Notes under the pieces: generated by a model
The model's database searches: none
What the model saw: the letters and a program-made list of their open reading frames with translations, nothing else
Told to the model about the DNA's origin: nothing
Translations under genes and position numbers: made by a program
Origin: Pyronema omphalodes
Lineage: Eukaryota > Ascomycota > Pezizomycetes > Pezizales > Pyronemataceae
Direction of reading: 5' to 3'
DNA length: 64,000 nt
Assembly (NCBI GenBank): GCA_024516155.1
Contig: JAJJXM010000007.1
Location: 434,001 to 498,000 of the forward strand
In this document: positions 1-11,284 of the stretch, in pieces
How positions within the stretch are numbered: position 1 is the stretch's first letter
Layout: every line of letters begins with the position of its first letter

Positions 1-1
1 G

Positions 2-3000
2 AATGTCGGGCCAATTCTTTTGGACATCGAAGTCAATGGAAAATGGCACTCAGTCAGAGGCAAATCCGATTTAGAGGCAGTGCACTCGCTCCTATTGGTA
101 TGTCGCTATTGATCAGAGGGCTGCGTTCTGTACAAAAATTACTGACATTATGTATTTGTAGGCACCTGATGCTATTGTGATAATTATGTAGTGCACCTCC
201 AGTCAAAATTATTTCAATTGACTTGTCCCTGATGCATGGATTAGTTGTCGGCGGAATCTACCACCAGAGATACTCCGATATCTATACAACGATGTCGCTC
301 CTCAGTTGGCCACCTTCGGAATCTACCTTCCCGGAATGGCAAACTGTAGCTTCACAGAATCTGATTACTCGAATGGCTGTAAGACGGAGAAACTCAGATG
401 CAGCTGCTGTTCTTATCAACGATACGATTTTCAGGATTGTAAAAGCGGTGGGTGCCGCATTGGTTTTCTTTATCACGGAAATAACTCTCAAAGACAATAC
501 TAATATGTTGTCTGATATTCTAGGATGGGTATGCGAAGAGTTGCAGAATGTCTATTACGCTGAGACGCGCGAGAGAAACGCAAAAGAAATGATAGCCCCG
601 AAAGGAGATGCCCACAGTTCGAAAACACCACAGGAGCCCATTGAATTTACTCCGGGCACTATAACGTTTCGCCAACTATCCACAACGGAAAGACGTAGAA
701 AGGACGAACGCAACTTTGCCCTGACAGGACAAGAGTTTTTCTTCCTTTCAAATCAAGCTGACAAACGGAGGATTGTATTCACAAACAAACCACTGCCGTC
801 CGAACCTCGTTACAGCGACGAATTCCCTACACTTTCATTGATAAGGCTTTTGGGTATCAGACTCGTGTGCGAAGAATGGGACAAAATAATTCAGGCCTAT
901 AGCCTGCGGTTAAATGATGTGGTATGTTAGAATATCAACACATGGCTTTACCAGATCAATTTTGACATTTGGAATTCCATGATAGAGAAAGGAGGTCATT
1001 ATTAGGGATAAACCAGACCCCCGGAGTATCCTGTTGACACTAGACAAAGCGGCCGAAGCAGCATCTGAGCTTGAAAACATGCATAACCTTCAACTTCAGC
1101 TTTTAGAGTCCTTCAATGGTTTGTCCTGGTATAAAGGCCTTGCAGATAGATATACAAACATTTCGGACACAAAAAAGCGCATGGAAGAGTTTGGGAACAC
1201 CATTCAAGAGAGTATCTCAAAAAAGGTTGATAGTTTATTCCAGCGTGTAGGTTTTCCCTCTCGGTTTTGTTGAGCGCACTGATGTGCATGCTAATGCAAA
1301 AACAGGCATCCAATATCGTATCAATCGAGGAAGCGTACAAGTCAAGGGAACAAGGAGCAAGTATGAAGCGCCTTTCGTGGATAACCGTAAGATATTTCCA
1401 TCCATGATCTGAAAAAACGGTTGACTAACAGCTGCTAGTTCATATTCCTTCCGTTACTTTTTGTTGCTGTATGTCATTGATCGGATGTTTACAAATCTTC
1501 ATGATGGCCACGACAGCTGACAAAGAATCTAGAGCCTTTACGGTATGAATATCGACCTTCTTGCCAACAATCCGTCGTGGACCACCTGTTTCTACATCGG
1601 GGCGCCAGTGTTCCTAGCTGTCATGGCTACTGTTCTGATTCTCAAATGGCGGAAAGTACCTGACAAAAAAACCAAAATACGCAACATGGCTGTTGAATTG
1701 ATTCTCAAATACCGCAAACCATTTCACAACGGAAATAAAATCGGCGATGAAGAAAATCCGACAATAACAACCCCGTTGACATTGCCTGAGCTCTGGTTGC
1801 TGTTCGAAGCGGCTGAACAAGGGAACGCCGTAGTCATGCGAGCGATGATTGAAAGAAACATTTCTTTGAACGTGAGAAATGAAAATGATTGGAACCCACT
1901 TCAATTAGCAGCAAGGAATGGCCACGAAGAAGTTTTAGACCTTATATTAAAGAACGATACCCTGGAATCCAACCCTGAACTCGTTAACGCCCCCCCAGCG
2001 CTTCTCGATGGACGGACTGCATTACAAGCTGCAGCCGAAGGCGGGCATGAGGGTATTGTCAACCGCCTCTTGAATGCTGGTGCAGTCGTCAACGCTGATC
2101 CGTGCCGGGAAAATGGGAGGACTGCACTACAAGCTGCTGCTGGGAGTGGACATGGGGATATTGTCAACCGCCTCTTGGATGCTGGTGCAGTCGTCAACGC
2201 TGATCCGTGCCGGGAAAATGGGAGGACTGCACTACAAGCTGCTGCTGGGAGTGGACATGGGGATATTGTCAACCGCCTCTTAGATGCTTATGCAGATGTC
2301 AACGCTCATCCGTGCTGGGAAAACGGGAGGACTGCACTACAAGCTGCTTCTGGGAGTGGACATGGGGATATTGTCAACCGCCTCTTGGATGCTGGTGCAG
2401 ACGTCAACGCTGAGCCGAGTTACGAAAACGGGAGGACTGCACTACAAGCTGCTGCTGGGAGTGGGCATGGGGATATTGTCAACTGCCTCTTGGATGCTGG
2501 TGCAGACGTCAACGCTGAGCCGGGTGAGATGAACGGGAGGACTGCACTACAAGACGCTGCTGAGAATGGACATGGGGATATTGTCAACCGCCTCTTAGAT
2601 GCTCATGCAGATGTCAACGCTCATCCGTGCCGGGAAAACGGGAAGACTGCACTACAAGCTGCTGCTGGGAGTGGACATGGGGATATTGTCAACCGCCTCT
2701 TAGATGCTCATGCAGATGTCAACGCTCATCCGTGCCGAGAAAATGGGAGGACTGCACTACAAGCTGCTGCTGGGAGTGGGCATGGGGATATCATTAACCG
2801 CCTCTTGGATGCTGGTGCAGACGTCAACGCTGAGCCGAGTTACGAAAACGGGAGGACTGCACTACAAGCTGCTGCTGGGAGTGGGCATGGGGATATTGTC
2901 AACTGCCTCTTGGATGCTGGTGCAGACGTCAACGCTGAGCCGGGTGAGATGAACGGGAGGACTGCACTACAAGACGCTGCTGAGAATGGACATGGGGATA

Positions 3001-3287
3001 TTGTCAACCGCCTCTTAGATGCTCATGCAGATGTCAACGCTCATCCGTGCCGGGAAAACGGGAGGACTGCACTACAAGCTGCTGCTGGGAGTGGGCATGG
3101 GGATATTGTCAACCGCCTCTTGGATGCTGGTGCAGACGTCAACGCTGAGCCGAGTTACGAAAACGGGAGGACTGCACTACAAGCTGCTACTGAGAATGGA
3201 CATGAAGATATCGTCAACCGCCTCTTGCGTGCTCATTCGGATGCCAAAGCTAAGCCGTGTTGGCTCAACAGGAGGACCGCACTATAA
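2..3287 (+). CDS. CorA-like Mg2+ transporter domain fused to C-terminal ankyrin repeats (5' end outside window)
   Basis: I rebuilt this gene by joining short exons. After an exon ending near 97 and a poorly resolved first junction (acceptor perhaps at 161 or 267), introns fit at 922-994, 1247-1305, 1387-1438 and 1469-1532, and they keep one frame. The joined product has a helical stretch, then the CorA membrane signature: EEAYKSREQGASMKRLSWIT, FIFLPLLFVA, and the diagnostic GMN motif as SLYGMNI at about 1533-1553. A second membrane helix follows (WTTCFYIGAPVFLAVMATVL). CorA proteins are pentameric divalent-cation channels with two membrane helices and a GMN loop. Downstream, a short linker leads to one degenerate ankyrin repeat and then 13 near-identical 35-residue repeats. 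CorA-ankyrin fusions occur in filamentous ascomycetes, but ion selectivity here is unknown. The frame ends at a TAA inside a repeat, so the 3' end looks truncated. The CorA call is firm; the exact 5' exons are not. Confidence 0.82.
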
Positions 3288-3290
3288 GCT
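2010..3290 (+). repeat. 105 bp tandem array encoding 35-residue ankyrin repeats (about 13 units)
   Basis: The phrase GRTALQAAA recurs every 105 bp from about 2013 to 3273. Each unit encodes a standard 33-residue ankyrin repeat plus two residues. Units differ mainly in the loop (DPCREN, HPCREN, EPSYEN, EPGEMN). The block 2401-2640 is identical at the DNA level to 2821-3060, so a four-unit (420 bp) segment was duplicated recently. Identity between units is far higher than in old ankyrin domains, which suggests ongoing unequal exchange or gene conversion. Confidence 0.95.
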
Positions 3291-3586
3291 GCTGCCGGGA
3301 GTGATCATCTTGATTTATCAGTCGACTTTTGCAAGCGAGTGCGTCGCCACACAGCATTTCCGAAAAGATTAGAACTGATTGGGGGACCGCGTTAGATCTT
3401 GCCAAACATGGAGGGCACACGCAAGTTGTAGACGCGCTACGTGCGGTAGGTGCTAAATCAACTACTGTTGACTTCTGGGATGTCACCCGGTCGTGGTACT
3501 GTGTATATGCGTTTCGGGCCTTCATCATCAAATATGATTATTGGCTACCTTACAAGCGGCGAATTGCAGATGTTCTCAAATGGTAG
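3288..3586 (+). pseudogene. Decayed 3' end of the ankyrin array
   Basis: At 3285-3287 the Gln codon CAA found at this position in the other repeats is TAA. Ankyrin-like sequence continues past it in the same frame for about ten residues (AAAGSDHLDL) and then in another frame (TDWGTALDLAKHGGHTQVVDALRAVGAK, about 3376-3460). So at least one nonsense change and one frameshift separate the present stop from an older C-terminus that ended near 3584. An unrecognised intron could rescue it, but I see no good donor before the TAA. Confidence 0.6.
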
Positions 3587-3769
3587 GATATTGAATGAAT
3601 GGTTACTTATTCTATGACCCAGGACCTATGAGTGGAGAGAAGAGAGATTTATACGGTGTACTGATGGAAAGGTGGTTTGTCTGATATTGAATTTTGCATG
3701 TAATTTGGCCCAGTTTCCTATAATCACTACTGGGGAGTCGACTGTCAGATACTTCTAATCAGACAGCAT

Positions 3770-3784
3770 ATATAACGGTTAGGA
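3770..3784. repeat. Left target-site duplication of the LINE-like insertion
   Basis: The sequence ATATAACGGTTAGGA is repeated exactly at 4826-4840, directly after a poly(A) run. A 15 bp direct repeat at both edges of a poly(A)-tailed segment is what target-primed reverse transcription leaves. Confidence 0.85.
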
Positions 3785-4825
3785 AACACAAGCCCGAAAC
3801 CCAAAACATACGACGCTCCTCACAGAAAATCACTCGATGAGGCGTACACCACTGTTCCCAGAAAGGTCTCCACGGCGATCCTAGGCCTCCGAACCGGACA
3901 CGGATACTTCTTGGATTACCTGGCACACCCCCCCACCCCAACCTACCCCACCCGCGCCTGCCCCTGCCCCTTACACCCCCCCCCCCCCCAAACACCGAAA
4001 ACCTGCTGCTCTCCTGCCCGCTCTTCACCCCACACAGGATCCGGCTCCGAAAACTCCTGAAACTCCCACGCCACCGACATCTCAAGCTACACATGATCCT
4101 ACACACTAAACACGGAATCCGTGCCCTCGCCACCATGATCTCTGACTCGAAGTTGGCCACATCTGAATGGGCACACTCGGTACTCAGTAAGCACCCCGAG
4201 GAGGCTAACAGACCCAGCAGAATCACCTTGACGACGGGCTGGGGGACATTATTGGACCCCGCAGAGGAACACTAGCAAAAAGAAAAAAAAAAAAAAAAAA
4301 AAACATGTATGATAATGAAGATTGTATATAGATACGGAGAGGGGGAGAGAGGAGGCGAGAAAAGGGAGACGAGGAAAGGAGAGAGAAAGAGGAATGGAGG
4401 AAGGGAGGAAGGGAGGGAGAAGAGAAGAGGAGAGTGAGGAGGAGGCGGAGGGACGTAACGGGGACGAGTGAGTAGGGAGAGAAGAGAGGACGGAATGGCG
4501 CGGAGTGAGGTTGTTTGGGGAAGATTGAAGAAGTTAAAAAAAAAAAAAAAAGGGGGACGTACGCGGGGAAGGGAGGAGGAAACCAAACGCCGGGAAGGGC
4601 GATTTGGAGAGCGCACAGGGCTCAAGGACACAACGACGAGAAGGAACAGAAAAGGAGAAGGAGAAGGCAGGAAGGGGGCTACACCCTGACAACAGCATGA
4701 CCGCTCCGAGGCGTTCTCGGTGACCCTGGAAGTAACATTCCAGGGTTAACAATGTACATAGTTAGCATCCGCCATAACCGCAGGGTTAGATGCGTGTATG
4801 AAATAAAAAAAAAAAAAAAAAAAAA
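3785..4825 (+). mobile_element. 5'-truncated non-LTR (LINE-type) retrotransposon copy
   Basis: This roughly 1.04 kb segment lies between exact 15 bp direct repeats and ends in a poly(A) tract at about 4802-4825. An open frame from about 3991 to 4275 (stop TAG) contains LLLSCPLFTPHR followed by a basic helix and GIRALATMI. This resembles the cysteine/histidine C-terminal tail of LINE ORF2 proteins downstream of reverse transcriptase, so only the last part of the protein is present. The 3' UTR is long and purine-rich, with an internal A-rich run (4278-4303) and a perfect 8 bp stem (CCCTGGAA/TTCCAGGG) near 4722-4743. Family (for example Tad1-like) is inferred. The identical flanking repeats indicate a recent insertion; the 5' truncation makes it non-autonomous. 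Confidence 0.8.
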
Positions 4826-4840
4826 ATATAACGGTTAGGA
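4826..4840. repeat. Right target-site duplication of the LINE-like insertion
   Basis: Second exact copy of ATATAACGGTTAGGA, abutting the 3' poly(A) of the element. The pre-insertion site can be read as this sequence followed by TCAATCACAATG. Confidence 0.85.
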
Positions 4841-6726
4841 TCAATCACAATGACATGTTTAGCTGTGTATGGGTTTCGAGGGCAGTGCAGCAGCTGTGGA
4901 GATTTCTGGCATTCGAAAATAGGTTACGGACGGTTATTATTTGGACCAATGGATGAGAGGCCAAACGATGACTTAGACTGGTGACAATTGAAACCGGAGG
5001 AACTGGGACCTAAAAAGTAACTTGTCCAAGAACGCATCTGCTTCGGGGGAAGATGGAACGGGTAATGTTGGTTTTTATTCCTGTTTATTCAATGTCACGT
5101 TTTTGTTTGGATTCTGTATTGCTTTGAAAGGATATTCGTGCTGGATCATATGTATTGGGCGGTAACAGAGTGAACTTACACACAGGACCGAGGCTGGGGA
5201 ATTCGGAAATTTGGTTCTTGTGTTGATTGTTTCGGGCATGATTTCTTCATTCTTTTCCTTTTTCTCTTTTCGCACTCTGAATGCATTTTATTGGCTTACT
5301 CATCTCTTACCTTGAAGTATAAGAGCTTAGGGCGTACCCTTAGCGCTAAATCATGTTCACGTTGGATCACGGGACTTAGCGCTACCACAAATGCGAATTC
5401 ATATTTACTTGTCACTGTACAAATAAAACCCAAAGCCTTAGATCTGAGTTACGCTTAATACTTCTATCTCAGCCTCTATTTTTTCGCCACTTGATGCAAT
5501 CTGGATCAACTTCACAGTTATGCATGATATGCCGTAACATATCGCGAACAGAACGCTAGAAGAAATGCCTCGTGTGTAAGAAATTTATGGTTTATTCTAG
5601 AAAGGTCTTCGATAACCGTGAAAAGGTACTTTTATTCCAGCGCCCGGTATGTACAAAATCTAGTACCGGCCAACTGTATCATTAATAGCTAGTCTATCAT
5701 GGTTTCTCCACTATTCACATGGAAAAACTTGAGGTTGCTCAAGTACTGTCTTCACAGAGCGACCGCTGGAAAAGATAGATGCATACATCACTCGAACGAT
5801 GGCGGGATTCAACCGAGTGAAACGAGAAATATGTAGCAGATATTTCAAATAAATAGCCAATGTGCGATGCTATCTAGATTGTATTCTTTTTTTTCGTTTA
5901 TTGTTACCGCGGTGGCGGTGCTCCAGCGGCAAAAAATCCTGCTGTCCCGTCGACAAAGTTCTTTGCATTGAACATATATAGTCCTTCCACTTCTCCATCC
6001 ATCGCACTTTTATTAGAGCTCGCAGGTACTCCGTCATGCTTGTGCCCTTTAGTATTCGTGTATATACTCCTACCTTGTACTGTAACGTATCATTGTAGAT
6101 TTTTCTTATTCAATGGCACCTCTTAACCCCCTTTGCGGGGGAGGGGGGAGGGGGGAGGGTATTATAAGCAATATTGATGGAGCTGCTCTCGTTAGTTTTT
6201 CAAGCCTTTGATAATAATCCGTCCTTCTGTTCCTCTTGCACTCTGAAATATAAATACGTACTCCCTTGCACCGCATTTTTTATAACACATATCATTGTAG
6301 ATGGAGGAAATAACCTGAACTTGTGGCGCATCGCCTGGTGATGTATCAAAGACTGGACATGGCAATGACGTGTGGATAATAAACTTATAACTGCAGAAAC
6401 CGCGGCTTGCAAGTAATGTATTTATGTAGTGACATATCTGACTGTACATGAACACTCCATTACAATTCAGCCAAATAATATAGCTAACTAGCGGGGGTCC
6501 ATCTTTCCCCAATGAATCCTATAAATACGTGTTAACCCCCCCCCCCCCCCTTTTCTTTGCTTCCTCCACTTGTGATTGAAGTGCCTCGGCCCACCACGGT
6601 TCACCCCAACCTTCCGATCCGCGGCGCTCACTTTTCCTTAGATCATATCCAAGCAAAATACTCTTGGTTGTTTTAGCCCTCATAGCCGTAATCTTTTTAC
6701 AAAAATCCAGCCCCTAACGCCAACTC
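4841..6726. other. Intergenic stretch with possible coding relics
   Basis: No convincing gene. On the minus strand near 5900-6110 two frames stay open, one ending NAKNFVDGTAGFFAAGAPPPR. The plus-strand text at about 6046-6100 and 6236-6302 (both ending atcattgtagat) looks like a diverged tandem duplicate. A G-rich run lies at 6136-6157 and a 12-14 base C run at 6537-6550. These could be old exon fragments or chance. Confidence 0.3.
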
Positions 6727-7353
6727 TCAAGTAGTTTTCATCAAATCAAACAAATTGAATCCCTTCGACCCCAAATCCTCCGCCTTCTTTGCCGCCAACA
6801 TTTTAGACAACGATCCCGCATTTCCTTTCCGTTTCTTTTTAACACCTCCCTCTTTTACTTGTGATGTCTGCAACGGTTTCGCAGGGTTATTTCCTATTGC
6901 TGATACACTTGAGTTCGAACCCTGTGAAACTATCGGGGCTTTCTTCGTTATTGATACCCCCTTTCCCCCCTTAACTTTGCTGTCTTTCACCACCGGTATA
7001 ACTACGTCATCCTCTGTTACTTTTCCACAAGTAGGACATGTCCAGCATATCCACGTCCTTCCATTCCTACTTTTCTGCTTCTGCTTCTGTTTCTCTTTTT
7101 CCCCCTCAACTAATCCCTTACTCCTAACCTCATTTCCTTTCGCCTCTTTTCCCCCATACCTCAAAGTACCGCAAGCATAACAAGCCTTTTGCCCATTCAA
7201 TCCATCACCAAGAGTATTTAAAGATCCAGCAAGCGCAATATATCTCGAGAGCAGATGAGCAGAAATAGACGGAGATGTCTTGGAGAGAGTTTCGGCGGAT
7301 TTCAGAAGATGAGAGAGTTGAGCCTGGGAAGCGCTGGCAGTGGCGGTGGCCAT
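6727..7353 (-). CDS. Rpr2/Rpp21-family RNase P or RNase MRP protein subunit
   Basis: Single-exon gene of about 208 residues. I start it at the second Met (MATATAS, 7353) because the 15 residues before it look like untranslated leader. An N-terminal helical segment (LSHLLKSAETLSKTSPSISAHLLSRYIALA) precedes two zinc-type cysteine pairs, ACYACGTLRYGG and CWTCPTCGKV, split by a charged Lys/Gln/Glu insert. This layout is that of the Rpr2/Rpp21/Snm1 family, small zinc proteins that bind the RNA of RNase P (tRNA 5' processing) or RNase MRP (rRNA processing) in the nucleus. The C-terminus is basic and ends in an acidic-hydrophobic tail (GFNLFDLMKTT). I cannot tell whether it serves RNase P, MRP or both. 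Confidence 0.72.
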   Translation of the reverse strand: MATATASASQAQLSHLLKSAETLSKTSPSISAHLLSRYIALAGSLNTLGDGLNGQKACYACGTLRYGGKEAKGNEVRSKGLVEGEKEKQKQKQKSRNGRTWICWTCPTCGKVTEDDVVIPVVKDSKVKGGKGVSITKKAPIVSQGSNSSVSAIGNNPAKPLQTSQVKEGGVKKKRKGNAGSLSKMLAAKKAEDLGSKGFNLFDLMKTT

Positions 7354-7746
7354 CGTTGAGGCGTGGTAGGGGTTGAGGCTGGGTATGCGTAGGATCACGC
7401 GCTGGGAAAGAATGTAGTGGGGCGACGCGGGGTGCGGACGACGTGATTTTTCGCGAGGGACTAGCGACGCGCAGTGAGCGTTACGCGGGAATCGGTATGT
7501 AGCGATGTGGGCGCGCTAAGTGGAAGCGGTGCGTGGTTATCTGATGCAATATGTAAATTACCCGTGATCCTCTTTTGACATGTTGATATGTAGGTACTTG
7601 AGAAACATCATAGATGTGGATATTTATCAATGGTGAAAAGCAGATAGTCAATTAGGACTTAAAATATCAGGGTTGTATTTCAAATTTTGTAATACATATT
7701 GTCAAAGCAGTTATATATCACATTTTTTTATCGTTAGAACATGGTC

Positions 7747-7818
7747 AGCAACATGGCGCAGCGGAAGCGCGCCGGGCTCATAACCCGGAGGTCCCTCGAT
7801 CGAAACGAGGTGTTGCTA
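7747..7818 (+). tRNA. Initiator tRNA-Met (CAT), copy 1
   Basis: 72 nt cloverleaf with acceptor stem AGCAACA/TGTTGCT, so the first pair is A-T as in eukaryotic initiators. The anticodon stem-loop is CCGGG-CTCATAA-CCCGG (anticodon CAT), and the T-loop lies in GATCGAAAC, which lacks the elongator TTC. Its length and overall layout resemble yeast initiator tRNA. No intron. A T7 run (pol III terminator) follows at about 7825. An identical copy sits in opposite orientation 530 bp away. Confidence 0.95.
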
Positions 7819-8348
7819 GCAATATTTTTTTCCGTAACATTTTTTCATTTATCCCTCTTAATTCAAGGTCATCATCAGAGTTTATCAGACTTGTGTAACG
7901 AATCAAGAATTTTTTTACATTCACACACACCTGTAACACTAATGACCCACCTATGCCAGTTGTGGACTTTCTGCCATTCCACCCCCACTGATGTACCCGT
8001 TACCGACCCCCCACCGTCTCGTGATACACACGACGTATCACTCACTGATAGCCCCCAACTATGCTTTGGCTGCAGTTGTTTTTAAAGACGTCATAAAACA
8101 GGAGATCGAGACGTGGGGGAGGGTCATTAGATAGCTTAGATCACGAGAACGGGTTGCAGATAATTTTTTGTCCTGCATGGGTCTTTTAGGCCTCGTTCAG
8201 CGTATGATTTGATAAATGATAAATAAGATTAAATAAAAACCATATATGTGTTTGAAGACATGAAGCTGTTAAGAAAAGCAGTTGGCTGGTTGGTATTTTG
8301 TCATCAAGAAGAAAACTGATAAAAATGTTTCCATGAACAAAAAAATCA

Positions 8349-8420
8349 TAGCAACACCTCGTTTCGATCGAGGGACCTCCGGGTTATGAGCCCGGCGCGC
8401 TTCCGCTGCGCCATGTTGCT
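8349..8420 (-). tRNA. Initiator tRNA-Met (CAT), copy 2
   Basis: Identical 72 nt to copy 1, on the opposite strand. The two genes point toward each other, and each is followed by a T-run terminator in its own direction (here a run of A at about 8339-8345 on the plus strand). The flanks are not obviously similar, so only the tRNA body is shared. Confidence 0.95.
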
Positions 8421-9429
8421 TGGTAGATGGTAGTCTAGTACAATTGTGAAACACAAAACCAAAAATATAACTTTGGTTCATTCAGCGCGAGTATGGAGCA
8501 CGAGTGTCAGGATTGAACTGGGAGCATGCAAGGGCTGATACTGGAGAACCACAGTAACTGGAAAATGAATGAGATGTGTATGTATTCCATCGAAAAGGTT
8601 TCAGATACGTACCTGGGTCCTAGCCTACTACATACGGAGCTTCCAAAAATCTTAAAGTGCTAACCGGTCACCGAGGCGAAAGTTTCTCGCGTGGGAAGGG
8701 TCCAGTTGGGCCTATGAGTGATAAACCATGGAGCACAGAGCATGGATCATGCTCCCCAAAGCGGAGCAAACCGCAACCTGCAAACCGCCAATTCAACCCA
8801 ACGCCACCCTGTCGGCCAAAATCCCAAGCTCTAAAGGTTACCCTCCTTTTCAATCCACTATATAATCCCACCATTCTTCCCTCCGTTTTTGGTTCTTCAT
8901 ACTTACCTTGATGCGACTCCCTTGCTCATAAAGAAGGGAGCTCCGAAGAAACAGTTCGCATTGCACTTCGCGATCTTTGGGTCTTTGCGAAATGCCTTAG
9001 GGCGTTTCGGTGTCGTAATTTTTGATTTCTTTTCTTCTTACCTTTGTTGGTCTGGCTTTTCTTTACTTTGTCCTGGCTAAGGCGAGGATGTGATGAAAGG
9101 TTTCATGATGCGAAAGACGGTGGTGATGATGGCGATGATGGTGACGCGTAGCCGGGTGGATTTCGCGTCGTGTTTGCGTGCGTGATACACATGACGATCC
9201 TGTGATTGTTCCCTTGTCTTGTTCACTGTGATTGCCCAAATCAGACGCGTCTTCACTCTCTTGAGTCTTGACCAGTTTTCATTTGTCGCCTCCCTGTTGA
9301 TGCAAAGGAACGCGTTTACTATTTTTCCGTGATACATACGCGCCAATCCCAGACGAACATACAGTACAAGCATATTTTTATCTTCTAGATTATCTCCATA
9401 TCTTTCATGTTCTAATACCCTCCCATCCC
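8421..9429. other. Intergenic stretch, no supported gene
   Basis: Contains a TATATAA box at about 8860 (+). On the minus strand near 8930-9080 there is a basic open stretch (NKGKKKRNQKLRHRNALRHF) resembling a ribosomal-protein fragment, but it has no start, splice context or continuation, so I leave it unannotated. Confidence 0.3.
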
Positions 9430-10915
9430 TCAATCCAGCACCGGATGTCTCGTATCACTATTCCCCTTCCTATCCTCCAACACGTCCTCCACCGTCTTTT
9501 CCAGTGCTTCCAACGCCTCCTCCATAGTACAATTCTCCCTCTGGACATACGCAGCATGCATCAAAAATGGCAGTTTCCCTAGAGTCCTAGCTGATAGCCC
9601 TGCACACTTTGTCGCTATTCTCCACAGCTTCGTTTGAGGAGCATCTGGCAACGCGTGTAGATATAACGAAGCCTCAGTAGCACAAGGCAAAGCTTCTTCA
9701 GTGGGTGTGATAATACCAGCTTGGATCATGTCGTCTAGACAGTTACGAAGGATACTATAGGCGGCTGGAATACACGGTGTATCAATGAACTGCTTTATAT
9801 CGCAGCGGTCTAGGAAGGCACTGTCTGTATGTTGGATTAAGTTAGAGGTTGTGAAGACGATTACGTTTTCCTTTGCTTTGAGTTTATCGAGAGAGGTGAG
9901 GAGGACATTGACAACCTATTCTCGTTAGAGTCTGATATGTTACAATTGGGGATATATGACCCGAACCCTCATTGCATCCTTCGGCTCTGCGCCGCTTCCA
10001 TTGGCGTTTCTACTGACTGCAAGTGTTTCTATCTCATCTACCATTTTCATTGTCAGTATTCCGAGTCTATGACTACTGTCCCTAGCTCCTAGGTTTCTCT
10101 TTTCAGTTTCATCCCACTCACCTATCAATATGACCAAAAACAACTCCTGATCAGCAAGCTGCTTAACAAAGTGATCAAAAACCTGACCCAGTCTCTTTGC
10201 ACTTTCCGAGAAATACTTTGAAAAAAGACTATGAGAATTAATCTCAAACAACTGTATCCTCTGGTACTGTTTCGACAATCTAACCGCCACTTTATGGGCA
10301 AGCGACCTAGCCAAACTCGTTTTCCCAGTTCCAGGTGGTCCATGAAGCAATACCAATCGATTGAAACTCATAGTTCTCATCTCCTTTTCCCTTCCAGAGA
10401 ATCTTAAGGCCGTCATCATAAATGCTAATAGCCGTCCTTTGATGTTTCCTTCATATACTAACCCGTCCCATAACCCTGCTAGACTTTCGGCTGGTAGATC
10501 AACCGCCCGGAATACTGGTGTAGGTTTGTCTTCTCCTTCGAGCCGTAGAACTCCTGTCCCGGCTAATGTGTGAAGCTTGTAGATGTGCACTTCTATTTGA
10601 CAGTTGGAGACAGAGACGATATCTTCGGAGTCGTTGCCGACAAGGTCAGAGACGGTGAGTTTGGAGATGTGGGTTTCGAGGTAATCGTCATCTGTGAGTT
10701 GCTATTAGTGGGAGTGAACGAGGTAGATAAGATGGGGATAGGAGACCGAAGCTGTAGAATTCGTCATCCAAGGAGAGAGTTTCGAAGCTAGCTTGAATGT
10801 ACTGCAGGATTGCAGAGGTGAGGGTTTCATGACAATAGCGTGGGCAGTCCGGTAAGAGGAGAGCTTCGAGGTGAATTAAGGCACGAGGTTGGGAGAGTGT
10901 GCGGTGAGTGGTCAT
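9430..10915 (-). CDS. PCH2: Pch2/TRIP13-type AAA+ ATPase (HORMA-domain remodeller)
   Basis: Four exons: 10915-10747, 10691-10122, 10037-9967 and 9915-9430, totalling 1296 nt (431 residues; human TRIP13 has 432). Introns 10746-10692, 10121-10038 and 9966-9916 restore the family sequence. Seen: Walker A GPPGTGKTSL, INSHSLFSKYFSES, Walker B rebuilt across intron 2 as LVILIDEIETLA, the DAMRVVNVLLTSLD helix, sensor 1 FTTSN, DRCDIKQ, and the C-terminal LSARTLGKLPFLMHAAYVQ. Pch2 is a hexameric ATPase that remodels HORMA proteins in meiotic chromosome-axis checkpoint control and, with p31comet, Mad2. The start at 10915 has A at -3; an upstream in-frame ATG at 11047 is possible. Two donors (GTCTCC, GTTCGG) are weak, but the frame and family fit are convincing. 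Confidence 0.9.
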
Positions 10916-11284
10916 ATTTGCAAGCTGTCTTGACGATGTTTTGGCTTCGAAGATGCTTCCGGTGTGAGAATTTTGAGATGGAGGAACATGGAGCAGTGTA
11001 TGCACGTGGAACAGAAGCACGTTTGATATCAGTGATGTAGAACGCATCAACGCAGTATTGATTCAGAGAAAAAAAAAACCATTACTTTGCCAGCAACTAC
11101 AATAAGAGGATATTCCCATAACTCATCGTGCTACAAACAATAAAAATAAGTCAAAACCACACCGCAGTGGTAGCAGAGTAGCTTAAAACGCCATCAAACC
11201 AGCCAAAAAATCAAAACAGACATAGCACATCACCCGCTTCCACGGCCCCATTTTTTCTAATCCCATTCGACCCGAATAACACGC

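Noticed and set aside
4093..4275. Small independent gene
   Set aside because: It is the tail of the open frame inside the LINE-like element, between its target-site duplications.
8930..9085. Basic minus-strand stretch resembling a ribosomal protein
   Set aside because: No start codon, splice signals or continuation could be found.
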